A DNA stretch of 64,000 bases from contig DASWUZ010000043.1 in NCBI GenBank assembly GCA_036401395.1, forward strand, positions 1 to 64,000. The letters run 5' to 3'. Source of the DNA: DASWUZ01 sp036401395 (GTDB taxonomy: Bacteria; Acidobacteriota; Terriglobia; Terriglobales; Acidobacteriaceae). Shown here piece after piece: positions 8,522 to 18,082 of this stretch (position 1 is its first letter; each line of letters starts with the position of its first letter). The notes beneath the pieces are model-generated. The model did not search any database, was not told the DNA's origin, and saw nothing but the letters and a program-made list of their open reading frames with translations. A program made the translations under genes and the position numbers.

Positions 8522-10615
8522 ATGCAGATGAAGCCTCAAAAGCCGGACGGACGTGCAGAGCAGGCGGGACTGCCGCTGTCTTCGCCGCGCCCTGGAGCTG
8601 CCGAGGTAACCCGTACAACATCGGGCGCGGTGGCCACGAGCCCCAAGTTTGGGCGGCTCGACGCTTCGTTGACCGAGGTCGAGTTCGCGATATCGCGGAG
8701 CTGCGACTACCTGCTCGCCCAGCAGCACCCGGACGGCTACTGGTGCGGTGAGCTCGAGGCCGACAGCATGCTCGAGGCTGATTACATATTTGCGCATACT
8801 CTGCTCGGGACCGGTGACCAGAACCGTCTGCAGCGGGCGATGAATGAGATCTGGCGCTACCAGAACGCGGACGGCGGCTGGGCGATCTACCCCGGCGGTC
8901 CGTCGAACATCAGCCTGTCGGTGAAGTGCTACTTCGCCGGAAAGCTGGTGGGAAGTTCACCCGACGAGCCGGCCATGACGCGGGCGCGGGAGTGGATCCT
9001 GGCGAATGGCGGTGTGGTCGAGTGCAACACCTTCACCAAGATTTACCTGTGCTCACTGGGCCAGTTTGAATACGATGCGGTGCCGGCGATTCCGCCCGAG
9101 ATCGTTCTTTTCCCGAGCTGGTTCTACTTCAACATCTACGAGATATCGGCCTGGTCGCGGGCGATACTTGTTCCGCTCTCGATTGCCTACGCGAAAAAGC
9201 CGTTCAAGAAGATCAAGCCCGAACAGTCGATCGATGAACTGTTTGTCGGCGGCCGCCAGAACGCGAAGCTTCACCTGAACTGGGACCGCAAAAATCTGTT
9301 CAGCTGGCGCAACTTCTTCCTGATGACGGACCGGGTGGCGCACTGGGCGGAGCGCGTCCACATCCGCCCACTGCGGGCAATAGCGCTCAAGCAGGCAGAG
9401 AAGTGGATGCTTGAGCGCCTGGAGATGAGCGACGGGCTGGGGGCCATCTACCCGGCCATGCTCAACGCAATCATTGCGCTCAAGTGGCTTGGCTACTCGA
9501 ATGACGATCCGCAGATGATCCGGGCGGTCGATGAGTTCGAGAAGCTGGGGACCGACTCGCCGAACGGCACTCCCGGTTACCCCATACCTACCTTCCGGAT
9601 GCAGCCCTGCATGTCTCCAGTGTGGGACACGGCGCAGGCGGTCTTCGCGCTTGGTGAGGCTGGGGTGTCGAAGACCGACCCGCGGCTGCTCAAGGCGGTT
9701 GACTGGATGCTGTCAAAGGAAGTTCGCCATAAGGGCGACTGGGCGGTGAAGAACCGCAACACTGAGCCGGGCGGATGGGCTTTCGAGTTCAACAACGAGT
9801 TCTACCCTGATGTGGACGACTCGGGGCAGGTGCTGCTTGCGCTCAACAAGGTCGATAACCCGCGCGAGCGTTATCAGCACGAGGTGTCTCAGCGGGCCAT
9901 CCAGTGGATATTCTCCATGCAGTGCAAGAACGGCGGATGGGCCAGCTTTGACAAAGACAATACCAAGATGATCTTCCAGTACATCCCGTTCGCCGACCAC
10001 AACGCGATGCTTGACCCGCCGACGGTGGATATTACGGGACGTATTCTCGAGACCCTCGCGACTTACGGGTACACGCGGCAGGACAAGCGGGTGGAGCGGG
10101 CGATCCAGTTTATCTTCTCTGAGCAACAGGAAGATGGAAGCTGGTTTGGCCGCTGGGGCGTCAATTATCTCTACGGGACGTTTCTGGTGCTGCGCGGTCT
10201 GGAGGCGATGGGGGTATGGAACCATGAGCCGCAGATACAGCAGGCGGCGGAGTGGATTCGGATGGTGCAGAACTCCGATGGCGGCTGGGGCGAGACCTGC
10301 GGCAGCTACGACGATCCGGCTCAGCGCGGCGTGGGTCCGAGCACTCCCTCGCAGACGGCGTGGGCCTTGCTGGGACTGCTTGCGGCCGGCGATACGCGCA
10401 GCGATTCGGTGGCCAAGGGCATTCGCTGGCTACTGAACAGGCAGCAGCGGGACGGGTCGTGGGATGAGAGTATTGGAGAGGGGAAGACACGGCAGGCGCT
10501 GTATACCGGCACTGGATTCCCCCGTGTGTTCTACCTTGCGTACCATCTTTACCGCAATTATTTCCCATTGCTTGCGCTGACTACTTACCGGCGCGCGATG
10601 GAACACGGCGCCTGA
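8522..10615 (+). CDS. shc: squalene-hopene cyclase
   Basis: Cyclises squalene to hopene/hopanol at the membrane. The protonating aspartate motif DVDD is at about 429-432. Repeated QW motifs flank it, for example the one around HPDGYWCGELE near the N-terminus, GSWFGRWGVNYLYG, and NSDGGWGETCGSY. 697 residues is slightly longer than the usual 630-680, with a non-conserved N-terminal 50. ATG 8522 and ATG 8528 are both possible starts. It is followed by hpnH after 46 bases and opens the hopanoid cluster. Confidence 0.97.
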   Translation: MQMKPQKPDGRAEQAGLPLSSPRPGAAEVTRTTSGAVATSPKFGRLDASLTEVEFAISRSCDYLLAQQHPDGYWCGELEADSMLEADYIFAHTLLGTGDQNRLQRAMNEIWRYQNADGGWAIYPGGPSNISLSVKCYFAGKLVGSSPDEPAMTRAREWILANGGVVECNTFTKIYLCSLGQFEYDAVPAIPPEIVLFPSWFYFNIYEISAWSRAILVPLSIAYAKKPFKKIKPEQSIDELFVGGRQNAKLHLNWDRKNLFSWRNFFLMTDRVAHWAERVHIRPLRAIALKQAEKWMLERLEMSDGLGAIYPAMLNAIIALKWLGYSNDDPQMIRAVDEFEKLGTDSPNGTPGYPIPTFRMQPCMSPVWDTAQAVFALGEAGVSKTDPRLLKAVDWMLSKEVRHKGDWAVKNRNTEPGGWAFEFNNEFYPDVDDSGQVLLALNKVDNPRERYQHEVSQRAIQWIFSMQCKNGGWASFDKDNTKMIFQYIPFADHNAMLDPPTVDITGRILETLATYGYTRQDKRVERAIQFIFSEQQEDGSWFGRWGVNYLYGTFLVLRGLEAMGVWNHEPQIQQAAEWIRMVQNSDGGWGETCGSYDDPAQRGVGPSTPSQTAWALLGLLAAGDTRSDSVAKGIRWLLNRQQRDGSWDESIGEGKTRQALYTGTGFPRVFYLAYHLYRNYFPLLALTTYRRAMEHGA

Positions 10616-10661
10616 CACGGCTGTTGTCACGGCATTCGAGAGCCGAGGAGGAGATCGACTG

Positions 10662-11786
10662 ATGGCTGTACCCATTTCCCAGATGTGGACGGTTGCGACT
10701 TATGTGCTTCGCAAGCGCTGGAGCGGGCAGGAGAAGTTCCCGCTGGTGCTGATGCTGGAGCCGCTGTTTCGCTGCAACCTGGCCTGCGCCGGCTGCGGCA
10801 AGGTGCAGTATCCGCCGCACATTCTTAAGAAGAACCTCTCGCCTGAGGAGTGTTTCAAGGCGGTCGAAGAGTGTGGCGCGCCAATGGTGTCGATCCCCGG
10901 CGGCGAACCGCTCTTGCACCCCCGGATCGTTGAGATCGTCAATGGGCTGATTGCGCGCAAGAAGTACATCTATCTCTGCACTAACGCGCTCGAGTTGAAG
11001 AAGAAGCTGCCGGAGTTTACGCCGTCAAAGTACTTGACCTTTTCCGTGCATCTCGATGGACAGCGTGACCACCATGACTTTTCCGTCTGCCGCGAGGGTG
11101 GATACGATATCGCTGTCGAGGGTATTCGTGAGGCGGTGAAGCGCGGCTTCCGCGTGACTACGAACGCAACTTTCTTTGACGGCACCGATCCGAACAGCGT
11201 GCGCGCGTTCTTCGATGAAGTGATGTCGATGGGTGTCGAAGGCATCGTGCTCTCCCCCGGCTACGCCTACGACAAGGCTCCGGACCAGCACAGCTTTATG
11301 GGTCGTGCACGCACCCGGCGGCTCTTCCGTTCGATCCTCTCAAACCGGAAGAAGAGCTGGAAGTTCAATATGTCGCCGCTCTTTCTTGAGTTCCTGATGG
11401 GCAAGCGCGAGTACAAGTGCACCCCATGGGGCATGCCGGCTTACAACATCTTCGGCTGGCAGAAGCCCTGTTACCTGCTGCAGGATGGCTACGTCGACAG
11501 CTTTGCCGAGCTCATCAAAGAGACAGACTGGAACAAGTACGGGACCGAGAGCGGCAATCCCAAGTGCGCGAACTGCATGGTGAGCTGTGGCTATGAGGCA
11601 TCGGCCATAAACGACGGATTCGGCTCGTGGCGCGGCTTTGTGGCGATGGCGAAGGCTTCGCTCTTCAGCAAGTATGAGGACCGCGGTGCGCTCGACCTGC
11701 TGAACCAGCCGGTGCAGAAGGGCAACCTGCCGCTGGTGCAGATCGGCACATCCCAGGATAGAGCCCTTGAAGGCTCAACCGTATGA
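10662..11786 (+). CDS. hpnH: adenosyl-hopene transferase, radical SAM protein HpnH
   Basis: Joins an adenosyl group to hopene to begin the C35 side chain. The radical SAM cysteines are in FRCNLACAGCGK (Cys38, Cys42, Cys45; CxxxCxxC). PGGEPLLHP follows, and C-terminal cysteines lie in KCANCMVSCGYE. 374 residues, normal for HpnH. An AGGAGGAG Shine-Dalgarno precedes the ATG. The stop overlaps the next gene (ATGA at 11783), indicating coupling. Confidence 0.95.
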   Translation: MAVPISQMWTVATYVLRKRWSGQEKFPLVLMLEPLFRCNLACAGCGKVQYPPHILKKNLSPEECFKAVEECGAPMVSIPGGEPLLHPRIVEIVNGLIARKKYIYLCTNALELKKKLPEFTPSKYLTFSVHLDGQRDHHDFSVCREGGYDIAVEGIREAVKRGFRVTTNATFFDGTDPNSVRAFFDEVMSMGVEGIVLSPGYAYDKAPDQHSFMGRARTRRLFRSILSNRKKSWKFNMSPLFLEFLMGKREYKCTPWGMPAYNIFGWQKPCYLLQDGYVDSFAELIKETDWNKYGTESGNPKCANCMVSCGYEASAINDGFGSWRGFVAMAKASLFSKYEDRGALDLLNQPVQKGNLPLVQIGTSQDRALEGSTV

Positions 11787-12229
11787 CCCCCTCGTTTCCG
11801 GCAAGCGCCAAGGCTGCGGGCGAAGTTACGACGAATCCTGACGAGCTGGAGCTTGCTCCGGGCACGAAGCACGAGAACTTAGAGGGTTGGATACCGGAGT
11901 TGGCCACCGAGTCTGAGGTTGTCGAAGCGCTCGAGAAGGCGTTCGACTATCGCGGGGATGTGACTCTGACGCTGCGGGATGGCAGCCGCGTGGAGGGTTA
12001 CATCTTCGACCGGCGCAGTGGCAGGTCGCTGGCTGAGTCTTCGGTTAAGCTGTTCCCTGTCAATTCATCGCAGAAGCTCACAGTGAGCTATGCCGAGATT
12101 GCTCGTCTCGAGTTTAGCGGTAAAGACCGAGCGGCCGGCAAGCACTGGGAGAACTGGGTGCAGCAGTATGAGAAGAAGAAGGCTGCGGGCGAGACAAACA
12201 TCGGGCTTCATCCCGATGCGCTCGAGTAG
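11783..12229 (+). CDS. small hopanoid-cluster protein with a probable beta-barrel domain
   Basis: 148 residues, soluble. The core DYRGDVTLTLRDGSRVEGYI (about 53-72) is followed by FDRRSG and LTVSYAEIARLEFSG. This resembles the small Sm-like/SH3-like barrel seen in uncharacterised acidobacterial proteins. The C-terminus is a charged helix (WENWVQQYEKKKAAGE). It is translationally coupled to hpnH and ends about 370 bases before hpnA. A role in regulating or scaffolding hopanoid synthesis is inference from position only. Confidence 0.75.
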   Translation: MTPSFPASAKAAGEVTTNPDELELAPGTKHENLEGWIPELATESEVVEALEKAFDYRGDVTLTLRDGSRVEGYIFDRRSGRSLAESSVKLFPVNSSQKLTVSYAEIARLEFSGKDRAAGKHWENWVQQYEKKKAAGETNIGLHPDALE

Positions 12230-12602
12230 CCGCACGCTTTGCTCGGTCCAACGAGTCGACTGTACGTGATGACTTGGAACTCATACACTATTCTGCAAGC
12301 TCGGAACGCAGCCTGAGGAGTGGATAGCATGACAAATATGCGGTCGTATCCGGCTGTAGGCGTGCCATCTATCTGGTCCTGCGCGGTATGCTGCTCAGTT
12401 TTTGCTACAACTCACTGCGGACCGAGTTTTGTGCCGGGTGGATGGTCTTCGGGTCGGATTGATCAGCATTCGAGCTGAGCTTCGCGCGGACATCAATATT
12501 CTGGCGGGTAAGGTAATGGAGGTAGTAGACAGATCTTCGAGGCTAAAGCCAGGTAAGCTTCGCGGTTAGGTTCTCTTCACCCTTCCTGTCGCTCCACGAA
12601 CC
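12230..12602 (+). other. 373-base gap between the hpnH unit and hpnA
   Basis: No convincing gene. A 49-codon frame (12329-12478) has a GAGGAG motif ahead of its ATG and reads MTNMRSYPAVG, then a Cys-rich stretch. It has no recognisable family and could be a chance frame or a decayed remnant. The promoter of hpnA presumably lies in the last 150 bases, but no clear -35/-10 pair was seen. Confidence 0.3.
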
Positions 12603-13598
12603 ATGAAGGTATTCCTTACAGGTGCGACGGGGTTTGTGGGCAGCCATGTTGCTCGCGAGCTTGCCGGGCTTGGCTACGAGCTTCGCCTGCTGGTGCGCAA
12701 GAGCAGCCGGCTCGAGAACCTCGAAGGCATCGCCGGCGATACGGTCGTCGGAGACCTGCTGCTGCCGGATCCTCTGCGGGCCGCAATCGCGGGCTGCGGT
12801 GCGGTGATGCATGTCGCCGCCGACTACCGCCTCTGGGTTCGCGATCCGGGGGCGATGCAGGCGGTGAATGTCGGCGGCACGCGCGAGTTGCTGCGTATAG
12901 CGCGGGAAGAAAAGGTGCCGCGTTTCGTCTACACCTCGAGCGTGGCGACAATGGGCTTCCGTGCAGACGGTACGATCGTGGACGAACTGACCCCCGTATC
13001 GCTCGACGCGATGGTAGGACACTATAAGCGTTCGAAGTTCCTCGCTGAGCAGGAGGCCGCTGCGGCGGCGAAGGCGGGGCAGCAGGTCATTATCCTCAAC
13101 CCCACGACGCCCATCGGCCCCAATGATCTTAAGCCCACGCCGACCGGGCGGATCATCGTCGATTTTCTGAATGGAAAGTTCCCCGCCTACTCCGATACCG
13201 GTTTGAATCTGGTGGATGTGCGGGAGGTTGCGCGTACGCATGCGGCGGCGCTCGAGCGGGGCACGGCGGGCGAGCGTTACATTCTTGGAGGCGAAAATCT
13301 TACCCTTAAGCAGATACTGGACAAGATGTCGGCGATCACCGGGCTGCCATCCCCAACCATGAAGGTGCCGCACGCGGTCGCTGCAGCCTACGCCTTCTTC
13401 GAGGAGAACATCACGGGACGGCTTCGAGGCAAAGAGCCGCGTGCCACCGTCGAAGCGGTGCGCATGGCGCGTAAGAAGATGTACGCCTCTTCGGCAAAGG
13501 CGGAGCGGGAGCTTGGCTTTCGAGTCGTACCGGTGTACCAGGCGCTACGGGCTTCTATCGACTGGTTTCGAGCGCATGGTTATGCGCCGCCTGCTTGA
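12603..13598 (+). CDS. hpnA: hopanoid-associated NAD-dependent sugar epimerase HpnA
   Basis: An extended short-chain dehydrogenase/reductase of 331 residues. Motifs: GATGFVGSHVARELAG (Rossmann, about 7-22), DYRLWVRDP, the YTSSVATMG stretch, and HYKRSKFLAEQ with the YxxxK pair of the active site (Tyr about 141, Lys about 145). HpnA is found in most hopanoid clusters; its exact substrate is not settled. The stop overlaps the TTG start of the next gene (TTGA), so the two are coupled. Confidence 0.92.
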   Translation: MKVFLTGATGFVGSHVARELAGLGYELRLLVRKSSRLENLEGIAGDTVVGDLLLPDPLRAAIAGCGAVMHVAADYRLWVRDPGAMQAVNVGGTRELLRIAREEKVPRFVYTSSVATMGFRADGTIVDELTPVSLDAMVGHYKRSKFLAEQEAAAAAKAGQQVIILNPTTPIGPNDLKPTPTGRIIVDFLNGKFPAYSDTGLNLVDVREVARTHAAALERGTAGERYILGGENLTLKQILDKMSAITGLPSPTMKVPHAVAAAYAFFEENITGRLRGKEPRATVEAVRMARKKMYASSAKAERELGFRVVPVYQALRASIDWFRAHGYAPPA

Positions 13599-14350
13599 GC
13601 GCCGCCGTCCCTCGCGTCGGCATTATCGCAGCGCTTCCTGGAGAGCTGGCTCCGCTGGTCAAACCTTCACGCAGCCAAGGATGGACGCGCGTTGATGCAG
13701 GCGGAAGCATCCACCAATGGGAGCGGGATGCGGTCCAGAAGGATGGCCGACCCGCGAAGTGGATCGCGGTGTGCGCCGGGATCGGCAGCGAGGCAGCTAC
13801 TCGCGCGTTTGCCGCGGCGGAGAAAGATCGGCCGCTGAGCGCGGTGCTTTCGGTTGGATGGGCTGGGGCATTGAATCCGGAGATAACACCCGGCCAGGTG
13901 CTGCGCGCCTGCTGGGTGGTGAACGCACAGACGGGGGAGCGCTTCCACTTTTCGCCGGGCGGTCAGAGCGCTGCCGAGGTGACAGGGCTGGTGACGACTA
14001 GACGGGTCAGCGATGCGGACGAGAAGGCCAGGCTTGCGCGAGCTTATCCCGGCGCGGGGCTGGTCGATATGGAGGCTGCGACGGTAGGCCGGCTTGCGGC
14101 CATGCGCGGTATTTCGGTCTACTGTTTCAAGGGAGTTTCCGACGGATTTGGTGATCGGCTGCCGGACCTGAACCCATTCATCGATGACGTTGGGCAGTTT
14201 CGGAGGGTGAAGTTCGCCGCCCGTGTTGCTCTACAGCCGAGGTACTGGTCTGGGTTGCGTGCGCTCGGAGCCAACAGCACCATGGCGGCCGGGGAGCTCG
14301 CGGCCCGGGTGAGATCATTTCTCGAAGAGGAAATTGGATTCGATGAATAG
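13595..14350 (+). CDS. hpnG: hopanoid-associated phosphorylase HpnG
   Basis: A nucleoside-phosphorylase-type enzyme expected to remove adenine from adenosylhopane and leave a phosphorylated ribosyl hopane. Visible: GIIAALPGELAPL at the N-terminus, CAGIGSEAATRAF (about 60), SVGWAGAL (about 86), and GLVDMEAATVGRLA (about 153), the purine-phosphorylase signature with the catalytic acidic residue, then FKGVSDGF. 251 residues from the TTG overlapping the hpnA stop. The end overlaps the start of the dehydrogenase at 14343 by 8 bases. Confidence 0.9.
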   Translation: MSAAVPRVGIIAALPGELAPLVKPSRSQGWTRVDAGGSIHQWERDAVQKDGRPAKWIAVCAGIGSEAATRAFAAAEKDRPLSAVLSVGWAGALNPEITPGQVLRACWVVNAQTGERFHFSPGGQSAAEVTGLVTTRRVSDADEKARLARAYPGAGLVDMEAATVGRLAAMRGISVYCFKGVSDGFGDRLPDLNPFIDDVGQFRRVKFAARVALQPRYWSGLRALGANSTMAAGELAARVRSFLEEEIGFDE

Positions 14351-15449
14351 CGTAGTGGCCGAAGCAGTAACAACAGCGGTTACAAATGCAATTCCCGCGA
14401 CGATGCGAGCGGCGGTGTATCGCGGTATCAACGATGTGCGGGTCGAGACGGTGCCTGTGCCGCAGATTGGGGCCGGCGAGGTGCTGCTGCGGGTGCATGC
14501 GTGCGGCATCTGCGGGACCGATCTCAAGAAGATTCACACGGGCTCGCACTCTGCACCGCGCATCTTTGGCCATGAGACGGCGGGCACGGTGGCGGCGGTC
14601 GGGGAGGGAGTGAGGGCCTTCGCGGTGGGCGACCGGGCGATGGTCTTTCATCACATCCCGTGCGGGGAGTGCTACTACTGCCGCAAGCGAACCTTTGCGC
14701 AGTGCGAGACCTACAAGCGCGTCGGAGTTACTGCTGGCTTCACTCCGGCGGGGGGCGGCTTTGCGGAGTATGTGCGGGTGATGGACTGGATCGTCCGCCG
14801 CGGTCTGGTGAAAATTCCCGACGAGGTGCCTCTAGAGCAGGCGGCATTTGTGGAGCCGGTTAACACCTGCCTTAAGGCCATCAAGAACCTCAACCTGGCG
14901 CCCGATGAAACAGTCCTGGTCATTGGACAGGGGCCTATCGGCATCCTGCTGGCCTCGTTGGCCGCGCGCTCGGGAGCGAAGGTGCTGACCTCCGATTTAT
15001 ATCCCGAGCGGCATGCTGCGGCGGCGAGCTTTGGACTGAGTCACCCCATCGATGCGCGGGAGGATGTAGCCGCCGCAGCAAGAGCGGCGAGCGAGGGGCG
15101 AGGGGCCGATGCTGTGATCCTCGCCGTCGGCAGCGACAGGCTTATTCCTGTTGCACTCGGGGCGGCGCGGCCGGGCGGCCGGGTGCTGCTCTTTGCGCAG
15201 ACACAGCATGGCGAGGCAATCTTCGATCCGGCCGCGGTGTGCATGGACGAGAAGTCGCTCGTGGGCTCCTACAGCGCCTCGGCCGACATCCAGGATGAGG
15301 GCGCTGCGCTGGTCTTTGATGGGTATCGGAGTGGCTTTGACCTGACACGGCTTATCTCGCATCGCTTTCCGCTGGAGCAGGCCGTCGAAGCCATTGCCCT
15401 TGCCTCGATGCCCTCCGCGCACACGATGAAGATAATGATTGAGCCTTAG
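14343..15449 (+). CDS. zinc-dependent alcohol/polyol dehydrogenase in the hopanoid cluster
   Basis: Medium-chain dehydrogenase, 368 residues from ATG 14343, which overlaps the end of hpnG by 8 bases. Catalytic-zinc residues are in GICGTDLKKIH and FGHETAGTV. A structural-zinc cysteine set is in PCGECYYCRKRTFAQC. The NAD(P) Rossmann motif is GQGPIGILLASLAA. The CGTDLK form places it with sorbitol/threonine-dehydrogenase-like polyol enzymes. Coupling to hpnG makes it a candidate for reducing the opened sugar of ribosylhopane to the tetrol; this is inference. A second, distinct member lies at 18528. Confidence 0.88.
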   Translation: MNSVVAEAVTTAVTNAIPATMRAAVYRGINDVRVETVPVPQIGAGEVLLRVHACGICGTDLKKIHTGSHSAPRIFGHETAGTVAAVGEGVRAFAVGDRAMVFHHIPCGECYYCRKRTFAQCETYKRVGVTAGFTPAGGGFAEYVRVMDWIVRRGLVKIPDEVPLEQAAFVEPVNTCLKAIKNLNLAPDETVLVIGQGPIGILLASLAARSGAKVLTSDLYPERHAAAASFGLSHPIDAREDVAAAARAASEGRGADAVILAVGSDRLIPVALGAARPGGRVLLFAQTQHGEAIFDPAAVCMDEKSLVGSYSASADIQDEGAALVFDGYRSGFDLTRLISHRFPLEQAVEAIALASMPSAHTMKIMIEP

Positions 15450-15652
15450 TTCAGGTAGAGTAGCCTCAGGAAGCAGAACGTTCTGACTACAAATCCGATC
15501 CCGAAGCAATCAGATGTTGCCTCGCGACTGAATAAGTGACTCGGCGATTATGTGCGAACTGATAATGCAGGAAACACGGTTTCATAGTGCTATGCAATGG
15601 GCGCGAGGGCCTGTGAGCCCGTTGTAAAGGCCACTGCAAAGCTTGTCCCGAC
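15450..15652 (+). other. gap holding one copy of an 18-base repeat
   Basis: The stretch between the dehydrogenase and the convergent permease has no gene. It contains AGTGACTCGGCGATTATG at 15535-15552, an exact copy of which lies at 52706-52723 in the island. Expected chance of one such match in 64 kb is only a few per cent. No terminal inverted repeat or transposase remnant is visible around either copy. Confidence 0.4.
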
Positions 15653-18082
15653 TCACTCCTCCCGCAGCAGGATTAAAGGATTGACCGACAGAGCGCGTCG
15701 AGCTGGAATCCACGTCGCCACGAGCCCCAACAGCAGCATTGCTACAACCACGCAGGCCAGCACCAGCGGATCACGTGGCGTGGCTTGATACACAATAGAA
15801 GCCAGCACCTTTGTCGCAAGCAAACCAAGAGCCAATCCAACGCCCGAACCAATCGCCAACAGTTTGAACGCACGTCCAAGCGCGGCCTGCAATACTTCCT
15901 TGCGTTTAGCGCCCAGAGCCACGCGGATTCCTAACTCCCGCAGTCGCTTGCTCACTGAGTACGCGGCCATTCCGAAGATACCGGTGATCGAGAGCATCGC
16001 TCCCATCATGCCCAGCACACCCAGGGACACTGTCGCCAGGCGCGAGGGGAACAGAGTTCCCCCCAGTTCTGAACTCCACGGCCGGATCGTAACAACCATG
16101 CCTGGGTCGATGTCCCGGAGCACACCTCTCATGGCTGCGGCAAGTTGCTGCGGCTCGCGGCTGGACCGCACCACCAACCATATCCAGCTAGCCGGCGATT
16201 GAAGGAGGGGGAAGAACATGGCAGGCTTCTGGTCTTCGGTGAGGCTCACATATTTTCCGTCCTCGACCAGACCTACCACCTGCACGCGCGTGCCATCGCG
16301 CAGCTTGAAATTGCGGCCGACAGCGTCTGGTATGGAGCCGAGAATCTTGCTTGCGAACTCCCGGTTCACGACGGCTACGCGCGGGGCCCTGGCGTCGTCA
16401 TGCCACGAGAAGGCGCGGCCTGCCGATAGAGCTGTGCCGGATGCGCGGAAATAGTCTGGTGAAATGTTGTACATACAAGGGTTGGCCGCGGCTTTTAACG
16501 GGCTGAGATCTGCGGTTGTCTCGGTATAGACAACCGCCTGCCAACAACCGGGAAGTTCGAGCGGCGGGTACTGCACCGATCCTACGGACTCTACACCAGG
16601 AACGGCTTGGATGGCCTCGATCATGCGGCGCTGCATCGCGGGTACTTTTTCGCTGCTGTAGCCTGCTGCCTTCAGATCGGTATCGGCCAACAAGGTGTTG
16701 CGCGGCTCAAAACCGAAGTTGCTTTGCATGGAGCGCATGAGTCCGCGCACGGCAACCATCGATGAAGTGACCAGCACAACACAAATCGCAATCTGGACGA
16801 CGAGCAACACATCTCGCACGGTAATCCGGCGGCCGAATGCGCCTGTCGATCCCGCTTTAACGATCTCGTAGGGATTGGCCCGGAGAACCTGGCGCACGGG
16901 GACGACTCCGAAGAGCACTCCGCTGACCAGCGCCAGGACCAACGCTATCAAATACACGTTAGCGTCCGGACTTACCGGTATGTGGAGGGGAAATTGGGGA
17001 AATGGCCGCCATGCGCTCAACCGGTTCAGGAGCAGAACGCTCACCGTGAGTCCGGCTATGCCTCCGGCGAGGGAAAGCAGTACGGACTCGGTGAACATCT
17101 GTCTCAAGATGCGATTGCGGCTCGAACCAAGAGCCAGGCGCAAGGCCACTTCGCGAGAACGGTCGGCGGCCCGCGCGGCAAACAGGCTGCCGAGGTTGGC
17201 ACAGGAGGCCAGCAGTATCAGTGCCGCAAGAAGCATCAACCCGGCGAGAAAGGCTTGCATGGGCCGATCCAAGTAGTCGCCATGCAGACCTGGCCGCGCG
17301 AGTGTGTACACCTCACTGCCTTCTTCTCTGGGATAGGTTTTCTTCAGGTACGAGTCCACGGAGTTCAGATCGGCAGTGGCCTGGGCTGCAGTGAATCCCG
17401 GCTTCAGTCGCCCCACCAGCTCAAACATCCAGTGGTCGGCGCGCGCGTTCAGGACTTTCTCGCCGGATAACTGCTCATGGTTCACGATGGGCACGAAGAT
17501 ATCCGAGGCAAAAAATAAGACTGTTCCCTGGAATTCCGGCGGCGTGACGCCAACAATGGTGACCGGGTGCTTGTTAAGCCGGACAATACGGCCCACGACA
17601 CTGCGATCATCTTTGAAATGGCTGTGCCAGTAGGAGTAGGAGAGCACGACATAGGGCGCGCTGCCCGGGCCATGCTCGTCGGAAGCGTGGAAGAAACGGC
17701 CAAGGTACGGTTGAATGCGCAGTAAGTCGAAGTAGTTCCCGCTGGTTTCGTATTCCCAGACATTGGATGGATCTTTGCCCGTGTCAAGGCCCGCCTGAGC
17801 GATGGCCCAGGCAGCCACATCGTCGAAGCTGCGATTGCGCTGGCGAAGATCGAGATAGTCGGGATAGGAGTGGGCGCCGACGCCGCCGCCATGTTGGATT
17901 ACGAGAAGACTCTCTGGCTGAGGCACATTCAGCGGACGCAGGATGAGCGCGTTCCATACGCCGAAGACGACGGCGTTGGCGCCGATGGCCAGCGTCAGCG
18001 TCAAAACTGCGGTGACAGTGAAGCCAGGAGACTTACGCAGCTGGCGTAGGGCGAATCGCAGGTCCTGCAGCAGGGTGGTCAT
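15653..18082 (-). CDS. orphan duplicated FtsX/MacB-type permease (ADOP family)
   Basis: 809 residues from the ATG at 18082. The N-terminus LLQDLRFALRQLRKSPGFTV is the hallmark of acidobacterial duplicated orphan permeases. Two halves each hold a MacB-like periplasmic domain and FtsX-type membrane helices: a first helix at about 20-45, a triple near 280-400 (including VALRLALGSSRNRILRQMF), and a final triple at about 690-800 (with IRVALGAKRKEVLQ). No ATPase gene is adjacent. The role is unknown; such proteins are thought to be exporters lacking a dedicated ATPase. It lies on the opposite strand inside the hopanoid locus and separates the two dehydrogenases, so it looks inserted. Confidence 0.9.
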   Translation of the reverse strand: MTTLLQDLRFALRQLRKSPGFTVTAVLTLTLAIGANAVVFGVWNALILRPLNVPQPESLLVIQHGGGVGAHSYPDYLDLRQRNRSFDDVAAWAIAQAGLDTGKDPSNVWEYETSGNYFDLLRIQPYLGRFFHASDEHGPGSAPYVVLSYSYWHSHFKDDRSVVGRIVRLNKHPVTIVGVTPPEFQGTVLFFASDIFVPIVNHEQLSGEKVLNARADHWMFELVGRLKPGFTAAQATADLNSVDSYLKKTYPREEGSEVYTLARPGLHGDYLDRPMQAFLAGLMLLAALILLASCANLGSLFAARAADRSREVALRLALGSSRNRILRQMFTESVLLSLAGGIAGLTVSVLLLNRLSAWRPFPQFPLHIPVSPDANVYLIALVLALVSGVLFGVVPVRQVLRANPYEIVKAGSTGAFGRRITVRDVLLVVQIAICVVLVTSSMVAVRGLMRSMQSNFGFEPRNTLLADTDLKAAGYSSEKVPAMQRRMIEAIQAVPGVESVGSVQYPPLELPGCWQAVVYTETTADLSPLKAAANPCMYNISPDYFRASGTALSAGRAFSWHDDARAPRVAVVNREFASKILGSIPDAVGRNFKLRDGTRVQVVGLVEDGKYVSLTEDQKPAMFFPLLQSPASWIWLVVRSSREPQQLAAAMRGVLRDIDPGMVVTIRPWSSELGGTLFPSRLATVSLGVLGMMGAMLSITGIFGMAAYSVSKRLRELGIRVALGAKRKEVLQAALGRAFKLLAIGSGVGLALGLLATKVLASIVYQATPRDPLVLACVVVAMLLLGLVATWIPARRALSVNPLILLREE

